A program made the position numbers and the translations under genes. Under the pieces are notes generated by a model, which was not told the origin of the DNA, searched no databases, and saw only the letters and a program-made list of their open reading frames with translations. This document shows, piece by piece, positions 29,777-38,358 of a stretch of DNA of 54,952 nucleotides. The stretch lies in NCBI GenBank assembly GCA_028689545.1, contig JAQVCX010000011.1:1-54952 (forward strand), written 5' to 3'. The stretch's first letter is position 1; the number at the start of each line of letters is the position of its first letter. Origin of the DNA: Parabacteroides sp. Lineage in GTDB: Bacteria; Bacteroidota; Bacteroidia; Bacteroidales; Tannerellaceae.

Positions 29777-31240
29777 ATGAAGAAAAACATATATATCGCG
29801 CTGACAGTGGCGATGATGGGATTTACCGCTTGCTCTGAGGATACGTTCGATCATATCAATAAGGATACCTACCATCCAGCCCCGGAGGTAGTGCCGGCCT
29901 ATTTGCAATTGAGCGAGGCTATCATGAACACGGGCTTCAGCACGGTATCGGGAGATTTGTCGTTCTATCTTTCATCATTGAACGAGCAAAATATCGGAGT
30001 GGGAAATAATCAGCTGATGAAAGCTGAGTTACGTAATTCCATAGAGTGGGCGAACTCCTCTACTTTTAATAATGTATGGTCTGGTACGTATAGCAACTTA
30101 TTGAACATCCAACAGATGATTGATAAGATAGAGAATGGCACGACCGGCAATGAGGGGCAATATGACATTCTAGGTATCGCTCAAATATTGAAAGTAATGG
30201 ATTATGGTATCTTAACCGATATGTTCGGTGACATCCCGTACAGCGAGGCTTTGAAAGGACAGGAGTGCCTGCAACCGAAGCTAGACTCGCAAAAGGATAT
30301 ATACGCTGATCTGTTGGTTACATTGGATAAGGCTATCGGTAATTTAGAGACAGCCGTAAACGACAAGCTGAAGAACGTGAGAGATCAAGACTTGGTTTTT
30401 GGTGGTGACATGAATAAATGGCTGGCCAGTGCGTACGGTTTGAAAGCACGTTACTTGATTCACCAGACTGCCGTAGATAAGAGCGTATTGGCTTCTGCGG
30501 AGGCTGCTGCTCAAAAGGCTATCGAGTTGGGTTTTGCCGGAATGACGATCAAGGAGTTTAATGGCGTGACTTGCGATAACCCTTGGAGTGCCTTCATCTG
30601 GAGTCGTAGTTACATCGCTTCTTCCGCTAAGGTCGCAAAAATGATGGAAGCGACGGGAGATCCTCGTTTAAGCGCTTATACTGCTGGTGGTGAGGCTACA
30701 TTGGTTGAGCCGGGTGATGCTGATGCATCTAAGGTAATGGATGGTAGCCTAGGTTATCCGGCTTGGTATGATTTGGGTTCACAGCCAATTCATCTATTGA
30801 GCCAGGCTGAGGTTTACTTTATCCTTGCTGAGGCGCAATTGCGTCAAGGAAAAGATGCCACGGAAGCTTTCCAAGCTGCTGTTACTTCTGCGCTGACGGA
30901 TATCTTGACAATCATGGATGAGGACGCTAGCGGCGCGGCTGATTTTGCAGCCTCTTTGGGTAAACCAACTTTGAAACTTCTCTTTGAGCAAAAATATTTG
31001 GCTCAATGCGTGGATGAGCAAGTAGAGACTTACAATGACATTCGTCGTTGCGAGGCCATGGGCGAGCATCACATTGCTATGACTAACCCGTATAATACGC
31101 AGGGCGGTATGAGCCGTGTGCCTAAACGTTTGCCATATGGTAATGACAGTGTGTTGAACAACCCGACAATCGCAGAAGCGTACGGTGATGGTTTCTATGT
31201 CTATGACCAACCTGTATGGTGGGCTGGCGGAACTCGCTAA
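29777..31240 (+). CDS. SusD/RagB-like lipoprotein (SusD-like family)
   Basis: 487 residues. The lipoprotein signal ends in FTAC, followed by SEDTFDHINKDTYHP, the acidic surface-export and SusD N-terminal pattern. Family segments: IEWANSSTFNNVWSGTYSNL, GILTDMFGDIPYSEALKGQE, DLVFGGDMNKWLASAYGLKA and IHLLSQAEVYFILAEAQLRQ. It is the partner of the upstream SusC. Unlike the second operon there is no third lipoprotein; a terminator follows at 31267. Confidence 0.92.
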   Translation: MKKNIYIALTVAMMGFTACSEDTFDHINKDTYHPAPEVVPAYLQLSEAIMNTGFSTVSGDLSFYLSSLNEQNIGVGNNQLMKAELRNSIEWANSSTFNNVWSGTYSNLLNIQQMIDKIENGTTGNEGQYDILGIAQILKVMDYGILTDMFGDIPYSEALKGQECLQPKLDSQKDIYADLLVTLDKAIGNLETAVNDKLKNVRDQDLVFGGDMNKWLASAYGLKARYLIHQTAVDKSVLASAEAAAQKAIELGFAGMTIKEFNGVTCDNPWSAFIWSRSYIASSAKVAKMMEATGDPRLSAYTAGGEATLVEPGDADASKVMDGSLGYPAWYDLGSQPIHLLSQAEVYFILAEAQLRQGKDATEAFQAAVTSALTDILTIMDEDASGAADFAASLGKPTLKLLFEQKYLAQCVDEQVETYNDIRRCEAMGEHHIAMTNPYNTQGGMSRVPKRLPYGNDSVLNNPTIAEAYGDGFYVYDQPVWWAGGTR

Positions 31241-31266
31241 TCTAACGTATATATAATAATGTATAG

Positions 31267-31304
31267 GGATGCCTCTCCTTTTGTGGAGGGGCATCCTTTT
31301 TTTT
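31267..31304 (+). terminator. Terminator after third susCD pair
   Basis: 12-bp stem (GGATGCCTCTCC with GGAGGGGCATCC, one G-U pair), 6-nt loop, then eight T. Confidence 0.88.
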
Positions 31305-31394
31305 GATCATATACCTCTACCTATTTCGATAGCTTCCCTCAGTAAGCGTCTCGGCGATTCTATATGGTGCCGATTTCTATGGATCGTATTTCGT

Positions 31395-31412
31395 ATTACT
31401 ATTAATAGTAAT
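31395..31412. promoter_or_regulatory. Perfect 18-bp palindrome, possible operator
   Basis: ATTACTATTAATAGTAAT is fully self-complementary. It is flanked by two copies of TTTCTATGGAT (31374-31384 and 31418-31428). It lies about 220 bp before rarA; no regulator is encoded nearby. The rest of 31305-31596 shows nothing else. Confidence 0.35.
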
Positions 31413-31596
31413 CGCCGTTTCTATGGATAGTAAAGCGAATTATGTCCATTGGCACCAGCAGATAATCAGATGGATTATATCAAAATGTCATAAGGGTATG
31501 GGGTGGTAAGTGCGTTTAAGGCTATTGTCCTTTCAATTTGACGCTAAATCCTGTTGCTTAACATCCTTTTTGCCGTATAAATTTCTTGACTTATCC

Positions 31597-31627
31597 TTTG
31601 AAAAGTAAATAAAATATCCGACTTTTG
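31597..31627 (+). promoter_or_regulatory. Promoter of rarA, giving a near-leaderless mRNA
   Basis: TTTG at 31597-31600, 19-bp spacer, GACTTTTG at 31620-31627 (one mismatch to TAnnTTTG). Only five bases separate the box from the ATG at 31633, so the start site would lie at or beside the initiation codon. Confidence 0.5.
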
Positions 31628-31632
31628 CTTCC

Positions 31633-32904
31633 ATGATGAGTCAACCATTAGCAGAAAGATTACGTCCGAAGACGTTGGATGATTATATCGGGCAGAAGCA
31701 CCTTGTGGGGCAAGGAGCTGTGTTGAGAAAGATGATTGATGCGGGACGAATCCCTTCTTTTATTTTGTGGGGACCGCCGGGGGTAGGGAAGACTACCTTA
31801 GCGCAAATCATAGCGAATAAGTTGGACGCTCCGTTCTATACGTTAAGCGCGATCAGTTCAGGCGTGAAAGACGTGCGAGACGTGATAGAGAAGGCCAAGA
31901 GCAATCGCTTCTTCAATACGGTATCGCCGATATTATTTATTGATGAGATACACCGGTTCAGTAAGTCACAGCAAGATTCGTTGCTGAATGCCGTGGAGAC
32001 GGGAGTCGTGACACTGATCGGGGCGACAACGGAAAACCCCTCGTTCGAGGTGATCCGCCCGCTGTTATCCCGTTGCCAGGTGTACGTGTTGAAATCGTTG
32101 GATAAGAACGACCTGCTGACGTTATTGCATAACGCGATCGCGGAGGATGTCGTCCTGAAAGAAAAAAACATCAAGCTGACGGAGACCGACGCCATGTTGC
32201 GCTATTCCGGGGGCGACGCGAGGAAGTTGTTGAATATCCTAGAGCTGGTGGTGGCCGCTGAGGAGAGTGACGATATAGAGATTTTGGACGCGAAAGTCGT
32301 GGAGCGGCTGCAGGAGAATCCCGCGGCTTACGATAAGGGAGGGGAGATGCATTACGATATTATCTCCGCTTTTATCAAGTCGATCCGGGGAAGCGATCCC
32401 GATGGCGCCATTTATTGGCTGGCCCGGATGGTGGCCGGGGGAGAGGACCCTGAGTTTATCGCACGGCGATTGGTGATCTCCGCGTCCGAGGATATCGGGT
32501 TAGCGAACCCGAACGCGCTTTTGCTGGCGAATGCGTGTTTCGATGCCTTGAAGAAGATCGGCTGGCCGGAGGGCCGGATCATCTTGGCGGAGACTACCGT
32601 TTATCTGGCGTGCAGTCCGAAAAGTAATTCGGCTTATATGGCGATCAATGACGCTTTGGAACTTGTTAACCGGACAGGCAATCTACCCGTACCGCTACAT
32701 TTACGCAATGCGCCGACCAAATTGATGGCGGAGTTGGATTACGGCAAGGAGTACAAATACGCGCACGATTACGAAAATCATTTTGTAAAGCAGGAGTACC
32801 TCCCTAAGGAGATTTTGAACGAACGCTTGTGGAAAGGACAGGAGAATCCGGCCGAGCACAAACTAATTGAGCAAATGAGGCACCTTTGGGGAGATCGTTT
32901 TTAA
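31633..32904 (+). CDS. rarA: Replication-associated recombination protein A, AAA+ ATPase
   Basis: 423 residues, normal for RarA/MgsA. This clamp-loader-like AAA+ ATPase acts at stalled replication forks. Motifs: the start PLAERLRPKTLDDYIGQKHL, Walker A GPPGVGKT (47-54), Walker B LFIDEIH (102-108), sensor-1-like GATTENPSFEV, arginine-finger region LLSRCQVY, sensor-2 GGDARKLLN, and the MgsA C-terminal domain (DPDGAIYWLARMVAGGEDPE). Two adjacent ATGs exist (31633, 31636). The promoter ends just before the gene. It stands alone between the susCD region and serC. Confidence 0.95.
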   Translation: MMSQPLAERLRPKTLDDYIGQKHLVGQGAVLRKMIDAGRIPSFILWGPPGVGKTTLAQIIANKLDAPFYTLSAISSGVKDVRDVIEKAKSNRFFNTVSPILFIDEIHRFSKSQQDSLLNAVETGVVTLIGATTENPSFEVIRPLLSRCQVYVLKSLDKNDLLTLLHNAIAEDVVLKEKNIKLTETDAMLRYSGGDARKLLNILELVVAAEESDDIEILDAKVVERLQENPAAYDKGGEMHYDIISAFIKSIRGSDPDGAIYWLARMVAGGEDPEFIARRLVISASEDIGLANPNALLLANACFDALKKIGWPEGRIILAETTVYLACSPKSNSAYMAINDALELVNRTGNLPVPLHLRNAPTKLMAELDYGKEYKYAHDYENHFVKQEYLPKEILNERLWKGQENPAEHKLIEQMRHLWGDRF

Positions 32905-32960
32905 TTGACATATTCTGATTGTAAATTAAAAAACACTCAAAAAATGTCGATAAATAAGAA

Positions 32961-33005
32961 AAAATAGTTACATTCGCCGTCTGTTTTCGAGAAAATAGTT
33001 ACATT
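32961..33005 (+). promoter_or_regulatory. Direct repeat in the serC leader
   Basis: AAAATAGTTACATT occurs at 32961-32974 and again at 32992-33005, 31 bp apart. The first copy runs into TACATTCG, a near match to a -7 box. It may be paired regulator sites or a duplicated promoter element. Confidence 0.4.
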
Positions 33006-33036
33006 ATTTATAATAACATTCTAAAAAGACATTGGT

Positions 33037-34104
33037 ATGAAGAAGCACAATTTTTATGCAGGTCCTTCTATCTTGAGCGAGTATACAATTAAGAATACTG
33101 CCGCTGCGATAGAAAATTTTGCGGGTATGGGGTTATCACTTCTTGAGATCTCTCATAGGAGTAAGGAGTTTGTAGCCGTAAACGACGAGGCACGTGCGTT
33201 GATCAAGGAATTACTGGATGTTCCGGCAGGCTATGAGGTTGTATTCATGGGCGGAGGAGCCAGCATGCAGTTCTGTATGGTTCCTTACAACTTGTTGAAT
33301 AAGAAAGCCTCTTATTTGGATACCGGTACATGGGCTTCCAACGCTATCAAAGAGGCTAAATTGTTCGGTGAGGTAGACGTTGTCGCTTCTTCGAAAGACA
33401 AGAACTATACATACATCCCGAAGGATTATACGATCGCCGACGACTCGGATTATTTCCATTTCACTTCCAATAATACGATTTATGGAACGGAGACGCGTAA
33501 GGATCCGGATGTGAAGCAACGCTTGGTTTGCGATATGTCTTCCGATATCTTCTCTCGTCCGATCGATATCTCCAAATATGATATTATCTATGCGGGTGCA
33601 CAGAAGAACTTGGCTCCTGCCGGCGTGACTTTGGCTATCGTTCGTACGGACGCTTTAGGACATGTGGATCGTCCGATCCCGACTATGTTGAACTACGCTA
33701 CCCATATCAAGAAGGATTCTATGTTCAACACACCTCCCGTATTGCCTATTTACGCGGCTTTGCAGACCTTGAAATGGTATAAGGAGCAAGGGGGTATCGC
33801 CGCTATGGAGAAGAAGGATCTTGAGAACGCGGCGATCTTATACGATGAGATCGATCGTAATAAGTTGTTCCGTGGCACGGTAGCGGAGGAAGATCGTTCG
33901 ATCATGAATGTTTGTTTCGTGATGAACGACGAGTATAAGGAGCTGGAGGATGAGTTCAGCAAATATGCTACCGCCGCCGGTATGGTAGGTATCAAGGGAC
34001 ACCGTTCTGTGGGTGGTTTCCGTGCTTCTCTTTATAACGCTATGCCGAAAAGCAGCGTAGAGGCTTTGATCGCTTGCATGAAGGAGTTTGAGAAACAACA
34101 TTAA
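33037..34104 (+). CDS. serC: Phosphoserine aminotransferase
   Basis: 355 residues. Converts 3-phosphohydroxypyruvate and glutamate to phosphoserine and 2-oxoglutarate in serine synthesis (and the analogous vitamin B6 step); PLP-dependent. The start [20 protein letters not shown] is typical, as is [10 protein letters not shown] for cofactor phosphate binding. The PLP lysine is Lys190 ([13 protein letters not shown]), and [16 protein letters not shown] lies near the C-terminus. It is followed by the dehydrogenase that precedes it in the pathway, so the two form a serine operon; the DUF1015 gene downstream is a common partner in Bacteroidetes. Confidence 0.96.
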   Translation: MKKHNFYAGPSILSEYTIKNTAAAIENFAGMGLSLLEISHRSKEFVAVNDEARALIKELLDVPAGYEVVFMGGGASMQFCMVPYNLLNKKASYLDTGTWASNAIKEAKLFGEVDVVASSKDKNYTYIPKDYTIADDSDYFHFTSNNTIYGTETRKDPDVKQRLVCDMSSDIFSRPIDISKYDIIYAGAQKNLAPAGVTLAIVRTDALGHVDRPIPTMLNYATHIKKDSMFNTPPVLPIYAALQTLKWYKEQGGIAAMEKKDLENAAILYDEIDRNKLFRGTVAEEDRSIMNVCFVMNDEYKELEDEFSKYATAAGMVGIKGHRSVGGFRASLYNAMPKSSVEALIACMKEFEKQH

Positions 34105-34110
34105 TAATTT

Positions 34111-34193
34111 ATTTATGATTTATGGTTTATGAATTATGACCTCCGGGTGTATCCGTGACGTAATTCATAAATCATAGATCACAAATCATAAAT
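34111..34193. repeat. AT-rich inverted repeat between serC and serA
   Basis: The left arm (34111-34137, ATTTATGATTTATGG onward) and right arm (34161-34193) are complementary with a 6-bp indel. The centre is GC-rich. The word ATTTATGATTTATG also forms the inner arms at 11065-11182, so this is a dispersed class of hairpin. It could set the serC/serA expression ratio. Confidence 0.55.
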
Positions 34194-34203
34194 CATAGGT
34201 TTT

Positions 34204-35127
34204 ATGAGAAAGATATTAGTTGCTACAGAAAAACCTTTCGCCGCTGTTGCCGTGAAGGGTATCCGTGAGGTAGTGGAAGGCGCTGGAATGGAACTGGCTC
34301 TTTTGGAGAAATATACAGAGAAAGCGCAATTGCTGGACGCGGTTAAGGATGCCGATGCCGTGATTATCCGTAGCGATAAGGTAGACGCTGAGGTGCTGGA
34401 CGCCGCCAAGAACCTGAAGATCGTGGTTCGTGCCGGCGCGGGGTATGACAACGTGGACTTGGACGCGGCTACCGCCCATAAGGTATGCGTGATGAATACG
34501 CCGGGACAAAACTCTAACGCTGTCGCCGAATTGGTATTCGGTATATTGGTGTACGGGGTTCGTGCTTTCTATAACGGTACTTCCGGAACGGAGTTGAAAG
34601 GGAAGAAATTGGGTATCTTGGCTTATGGAAACGTGGGTCGCAACGTGGCCCGTATCGCTAAAGGCTTCGGTATGGAGGTCTACGCTTACGACGCGTTCTG
34701 TCCGGCTTCCGTGATTGAGGCCGACGGCGTGAAGGCCGTGGCTTCTACGGCCGATTTGTTTAAGGCTTGCCAGATCGTCTCTTTGCATATCCCGGCTACG
34801 GCCGATACGAAGGGCTCTATCAATTTCGAGTTGATGAATTCGATGCCGAAGGGAGCTATCGTAGTGAATACGGCCCGTAAGGAGGTGATGGATGAGGCTA
34901 GCATCGCTAAGATGCTGGAAGAGCGTCCGGACTTCAAGTACTTGACAGATATTATGCCCGCTATCCATGCGGAATTGGCCGAGAAATACGCCGGTCGTTA
35001 TTTCAGTACCCCGAAAAAGATGGGTGCCCAGACCGCCGAGGCAAACATCAACGCCGGTATCGCCGCCGCCAAGCAAATCATTGATTTCTTGGTGAATGGC
35101 AATGAAAAGTATAAAGTTAATAAATAA
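34204..35127 (+). CDS. serA: D-3-phosphoglycerate dehydrogenase, short ACT-less form
   Basis: 307 residues, without the C-terminal ACT or intervening domains of E. coli SerA. It should oxidise 3-phosphoglycerate to 3-phosphohydroxypyruvate with NAD, the first step of serine synthesis. Visible: VVRAGAGYDNVDLDAA (substrate loop), the nucleotide fold LGILAYGNVGRNVARIAKGF (Ala replaces the first Gly of GxGxxG) and catalytic Arg225 (VNTARKEVMD). The catalytic His of the usual TPHxG motif is Lys271 here (STPKKMGAQTAEAN). A Lys at this place is reported for the Entamoeba-type III enzymes, related to Bacteroidales. Lacking ACT, it is probably not feedback-inhibited by serine in the classic way. Confidence 0.88.
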   Translation: MRKILVATEKPFAAVAVKGIREVVEGAGMELALLEKYTEKAQLLDAVKDADAVIIRSDKVDAEVLDAAKNLKIVVRAGAGYDNVDLDAATAHKVCVMNTPGQNSNAVAELVFGILVYGVRAFYNGTSGTELKGKKLGILAYGNVGRNVARIAKGFGMEVYAYDAFCPASVIEADGVKAVASTADLFKACQIVSLHIPATADTKGSINFELMNSMPKGAIVVNTARKEVMDEASIAKMLEERPDFKYLTDIMPAIHAELAEKYAGRYFSTPKKMGAQTAEANINAGIAAAKQIIDFLVNGNEKYKVNK

Positions 35128-35131
35128 GAAT

Positions 35132-35182
35132 ATCCAGTTGTAGAGACGGGGCGTGCCCCGTCTCATCCCATCAAAATAGTAA
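35132..35182 (-). repeat. Palindromic intergenic element, copy 2
   Basis: Read on the minus strand it matches 3322-3374: TTACTATTTTGATGGGAT, then a palindrome core (35143-35164, GAGACGGGGC/GCCCCGTCTC), then CTACAACT. It lies just after the serA stop. Confidence 0.75.
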
Positions 35183-35205
35183 TTTAGAATACTATCAGTC
35201 GGTGG

Positions 35206-35227
35206 GAGACGGGGCATGCCCCGTCTC
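35206..35227. repeat. Second GAGAC palindrome
   Basis: A perfect 22-bp palindrome, GAGACGGGGCA plus its complement, 41 bp after the one at 35143-35164. The two stems flank an imperfect inverted repeat (ATAGTA/TACTAT), so the whole block 35143-35227 may be a head-to-head double element. Confidence 0.7.
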
Positions 35228-35254
35228 TACATTGATCTATAAATCATAATTACC

Positions 35255-36502
35255 ATGGCAAAAATAAAACCTTTCAAAGGAGTTCGTCCGCCCAAAGAAT
35301 TTATAGAGGAGGTGGCTTCCCGTCCGTATGACGTATTGAACTCGCAAGAAGCTCGTGCGGAAGCGGAGGGAAACGAGAAATCCCTTTACCATATCATTAA
35401 ACCGGAAATCGATTTCCCGGAAGGGACGGATGAGCATGATCCGGCTGTCTACCTAAAGGCCGCCGCCAATTTCAATAGCTTCCAGGAAAAAGGTTGGTTG
35501 GTTCAAGACCGGAAAGAATGCTATTATGTCTATGCCCAAACCATGAATGGCAAGACGCAATACGGTCTGGTAGTCGGGGCTTATGTTCCCGATTATATGA
35601 ATGGCACGATCAAGAAACATGAGCTGACCCGCCGTGACAAGGAAGAGGATCGCATGAAACACGTACGTGTCAACAACGCTAATATCGAGCCGGTATTCTT
35701 CGCCTATCCCGACAACTCGGAGCTGGACGCTATCGTAATGAAATATACGGCTCGTGAGCCCGAATATGATTTCGTGGCGAAACTAGACGGTTTCGGCCAT
35801 ACGTTCTGGATTATCGATGAGGATAAGGACATTGCCCGCATCACGGAGTTATTCGGGGAGATGCCTTCGCTATACATCGCCGACGGACATCATCGTTCCG
35901 CCGCCGCCGCCTTGGTAGGAGCGGAGAAGGCCCGGCAAAACCCGGATCATAAGGGAGACGAGGAGTATAACTATTTCATGGCCGTTTGCTTCCCTGCCAA
36001 CCAATTGACCATTATCGATTACAACCGTGTGGTAAAAGACTTGAACGGCTTGACCGAGGAACAATTCATCGAGAAACTAACGAGAAACTTCGTGGTAGAG
36101 GAGAAGGGCGCTGATACCTACAAACCGGCTGCCTTGCACAATTTCTCCCTGTATCTAGGGGGAAAATGGTATTCCTTGACCGCTAAGCCCGGTACCTACG
36201 ATGATAATGATCCGATAGGCGTATTGGATGTCACGATCTCTTCGAACCTGATTCTGGATGAGATCTTAGGCATTAAGGATTTACGTTCGGACAAGCGAAT
36301 CGATTTCGTGGGAGGTATCCGTGGCCTGGGCGAATTGAAACGCCGTGTGGATAGCGGTGAGATGAAGGTCGCCTTGGCTTTGTATCCTGTTACGATGAAG
36401 CAATTGATGGATATCGCCGATACGGGAAATATCATGCCGCCGAAGACTACTTGGTTCGAACCGAAGCTTCGTTCCGGCTTGGTGATCCATAAACTGGATT
36501 AA
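35255..36502 (+). CDS. DUF1015 family protein
   Basis: 415 residues, full length for the family. Signature segments: IKPFKGVRPPKEFIEEVASR at the start, VYAQTMNGKTQYGLVVG, HELTRRDKEEDRMKHVRVNN, the family hallmark SLYIADGHHRSAAAALVG at about 206-223, and RIDFVGGIRGLGEL. Biochemical function is not established. Many bacteria keep it next to serA/serC, which implies a role linked to serine metabolism; that is inference from context. It is the third gene of the serC-serA cluster, separated from serA by the double palindrome. No signal peptide, so cytoplasmic. Confidence 0.9.
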   Translation: MAKIKPFKGVRPPKEFIEEVASRPYDVLNSQEARAEAEGNEKSLYHIIKPEIDFPEGTDEHDPAVYLKAAANFNSFQEKGWLVQDRKECYYVYAQTMNGKTQYGLVVGAYVPDYMNGTIKKHELTRRDKEEDRMKHVRVNNANIEPVFFAYPDNSELDAIVMKYTAREPEYDFVAKLDGFGHTFWIIDEDKDIARITELFGEMPSLYIADGHHRSAAAALVGAEKARQNPDHKGDEEYNYFMAVCFPANQLTIIDYNRVVKDLNGLTEEQFIEKLTRNFVVEEKGADTYKPAALHNFSLYLGGKWYSLTAKPGTYDDNDPIGVLDVTISSNLILDEILGIKDLRSDKRIDFVGGIRGLGELKRRVDSGEMKVALALYPVTMKQLMDIADTGNIMPPKTTWFEPKLRSGLVIHKLD

Positions 36503-36510
36503 AACGCCTT

Positions 36511-36600
36511 TAGTGGCGTGGCTCGATGCCAGTATAGGCGATGGCTTGCGCCGATATAGGTGATGGCTTACGCCAGTATAGGCATCGAGCTACGCCACTA
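36511..36600. repeat. 22-bp repeat array inside a hairpin, locus B
   Basis: Outer arms 36511-36530 and 36581-36600 (TAGTGGCGTGGCTCGATGCC) pair with one mismatch. Inside, the GTAT/ATAT word recurs at 36532, 36554 and 36576, exactly 22 bp apart, within units like GCCAGTATAGGCGATGGC. The unit shares TATACYGG- and CATCGCC-like words with locus A on the other strand. Confidence 0.75.
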
Positions 36601-36622
36601 CTGCCATTGACGTATGCAAATA

Positions 36623-36670
36623 AGAAGGCTGTGTACCGCACTTGATAAGTGTATCGGTACACAGCCTTCT
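36623..36670. terminator. Bidirectional terminator between DUF1015 and galE
   Basis: Perfect 16-bp arms (AGAAGGCTGTGTACCG, 36623-36638; complement 36655-36670) with a second small stem (CACTT/AAGTG) inside. It lies between converging genes. Confidence 0.75.
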
Positions 36671-36710
36671 GTGTTTAGTCCCTCTTTTTACTCAGGGCTG
36701 TTTTCTTCTC

Positions 36711-37751
36711 TTATTGGATACCCCGTTCTCTCAAACGTTTTTGCCAGTTCCATGCGGATTGCAGGGTGTCGGCCAAGGTCTCCTTGGCGGTCCAGCCTAA
36801 TACCTTATTCGCACGCTCCGGATTAGCCCATACCTTCTCGATGTCACCTTCACGGCGATCCACGATCTTGTGCGGGACCTTAACGCCTGTTGTCTGCTCG
36901 AAGGTGTTGATCAGCTCAAGGACAGAGACACCGTTGCCGGTACCCAGGTTGAATGTCTCGATATGCTCATCCGACTTATTCTCAAGCATACGGTCCATAG
37001 CGATTACGTGTGCTTTCGCCAAGTCTACGACATTGATATAATCGCGGATGCAAGAACCGTCTACCGTATCATAATCATCGCCGAATACGCTTAACTCCTT
37101 GCGGATACCCATAGCCGTCTGTGTCAAGTACGGGATCAGGTTCTGGGGAACGCCATTTGGCAACTCGCCGATCTCCGCGCTAGGGTGAGAGCCTATCGGG
37201 TTGAAGTAGCGCAAGATGATACTCTTGAAAGGCGCTCCGGCGTGGATCGTATCCCGGATAATCTCCTCGTTGATCTGCTTCGTGTTTCCATAAGGAGACA
37301 TGGCGGGTTTGATCGGGGCGTTCTCGGTCACCGGTAGGTTCTCCGGATCCGGCTGTCCGTATACCGTGCAAGAAGAAGAGAACACGATCCCCTCGACATT
37401 GAACTCCGGCATCATCTCCAACAAGTTCACCAAAGTGACGATATTATTGCGATAATACTTCAACGGCTGCTGTACGGATTCTCCTACCGCCTTGCTAGCG
37501 GCGAACAAGATAATGCCTTTGATGCCCGGATGAGCTTCCAAAGCCTTGCGAGTACCTTCCTTATCCTTTAAATCCAATTGGATAAACTCCGGACGGATGC
37601 CCGTGATCTTCTCGATACCATCGAGCACCTCGATATTCGAGTTTGACAAATCGTCGATAATGATTACCTCATATCCGGCTTTTTGCAATTCTACTGTGGT
37701 GTGTGAGCCGATATAACCGGTTCCGCCCGCTACTAAGATCTTCTTTCCCAT
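36711..37751 (-). CDS. galE: UDP-glucose 4-epimerase
   Basis: 346 residues. Interconverts UDP-glucose and UDP-galactose (extended SDR family, bound NAD). The N-terminal dinucleotide fold is ILVAGGTGYIGSHT (5-18); the catalytic YxxxK is Tyr154-Lys158 (SPYGNTKQ), with FSSSCTVYG upstream for the catalytic Ser/Thr. KIVDRREGDIEKVWANPERA and KVLGWTAKETLADTLQSAWN near the end are typical of GalE. It begins 22 bp after rnfA on the same strand and is probably read from the Rnf operon; the pairing looks positional rather than functional. Confidence 0.95.
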   Translation of the reverse strand: MGKKILVAGGTGYIGSHTTVELQKAGYEVIIIDDLSNSNIEVLDGIEKITGIRPEFIQLDLKDKEGTRKALEAHPGIKGIILFAASKAVGESVQQPLKYYRNNIVTLVNLLEMMPEFNVEGIVFSSSCTVYGQPDPENLPVTENAPIKPAMSPYGNTKQINEEIIRDTIHAGAPFKSIILRYFNPIGSHPSAEIGELPNGVPQNLIPYLTQTAMGIRKELSVFGDDYDTVDGSCIRDYINVVDLAKAHVIAMDRMLENKSDEHIETFNLGTGNGVSVLELINTFEQTTGVKVPHKIVDRREGDIEKVWANPERANKVLGWTAKETLADTLQSAWNWQKRLRERGIQ

Positions 37752-37773
37752 GCTTTTTGATTTATGATTTGGG

Positions 37774-38346
37774 TTATACGATACCCGAGAATCCCATAAA
37801 AGCCATAGCCAGCAAACCTGCCGTAATCAAGGCGATCGGAGTGCCCTTCATCCCTTCCGGAATGTGTGTCATGGCTAGTTGTTCCCGGATACCCGCGAAG
37901 ATAATCAAAGCTAGCGCAAATCCAATGGCTGTTGAGGCCGCATATACTACAGATTCTAATAAATTATACTCTTTTTGGATCACGAGGATAGCCACACCCA
38001 GGATACAGCAGTTCGTGGTGATCAGCGGAAGGAATACGCCCAGCGCTTGATAAAGGGCGGGAGAGACCTTCTTCAATATGATTTCCACCATCTGTACCAA
38101 GGCGGCGATGATCAAGATAAAAGTGATCGTCTGCATGAACCCCAGTCCGAAAGCGTCCAATATATATTTTTGCACGAGGAAGGTCACGATCGTAGCGATC
38201 GTAAGCACGAACGTAACGGCGGCTCCCATACCTGCGGCAGTCTCCACTTTCTTAGATACCCCCAAGAACGGACAAATTCCCAAGAACTGTGCCAGTACAA
38301 CGTTGTTAACGAATACGGCGGCGATAAATATCAATATATATTCCAT
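37774..38346 (-). CDS. rnfA: Rnf complex subunit RnfA
   Basis: 190 residues, about six membrane helices. RnfA and RnfE are homologous antiparallel integral subunits (like NqrE/NqrD) that form the core of the ferredoxin:NAD oxidoreductase ion pump and hold an intramembrane iron-sulfur site. Typical sequence: NNVVLAQFLGICPFLGVSKK with its Cys, and TTNCCILGVAILV. Last subunit gene of the operon; 12 bp after rnfE. Confidence 0.95.
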   Translation of the reverse strand: MEYILIFIAAVFVNNVVLAQFLGICPFLGVSKKVETAAGMGAAVTFVLTIATIVTFLVQKYILDAFGLGFMQTITFILIIAALVQMVEIILKKVSPALYQALGVFLPLITTNCCILGVAILVIQKEYNLLESVVYAASTAIGFALALIIFAGIREQLAMTHIPEGMKGTPIALITAGLLAMAFMGFSGIV

Positions 38347-38358
38347 ATGATCCGTTTA

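Noticed and set aside
34216-35217. 333-codon minus-strand frame opposite serA
   Set aside because: It runs through the palindromic repeats and lies antisense to a clearly functional gene; no family features.
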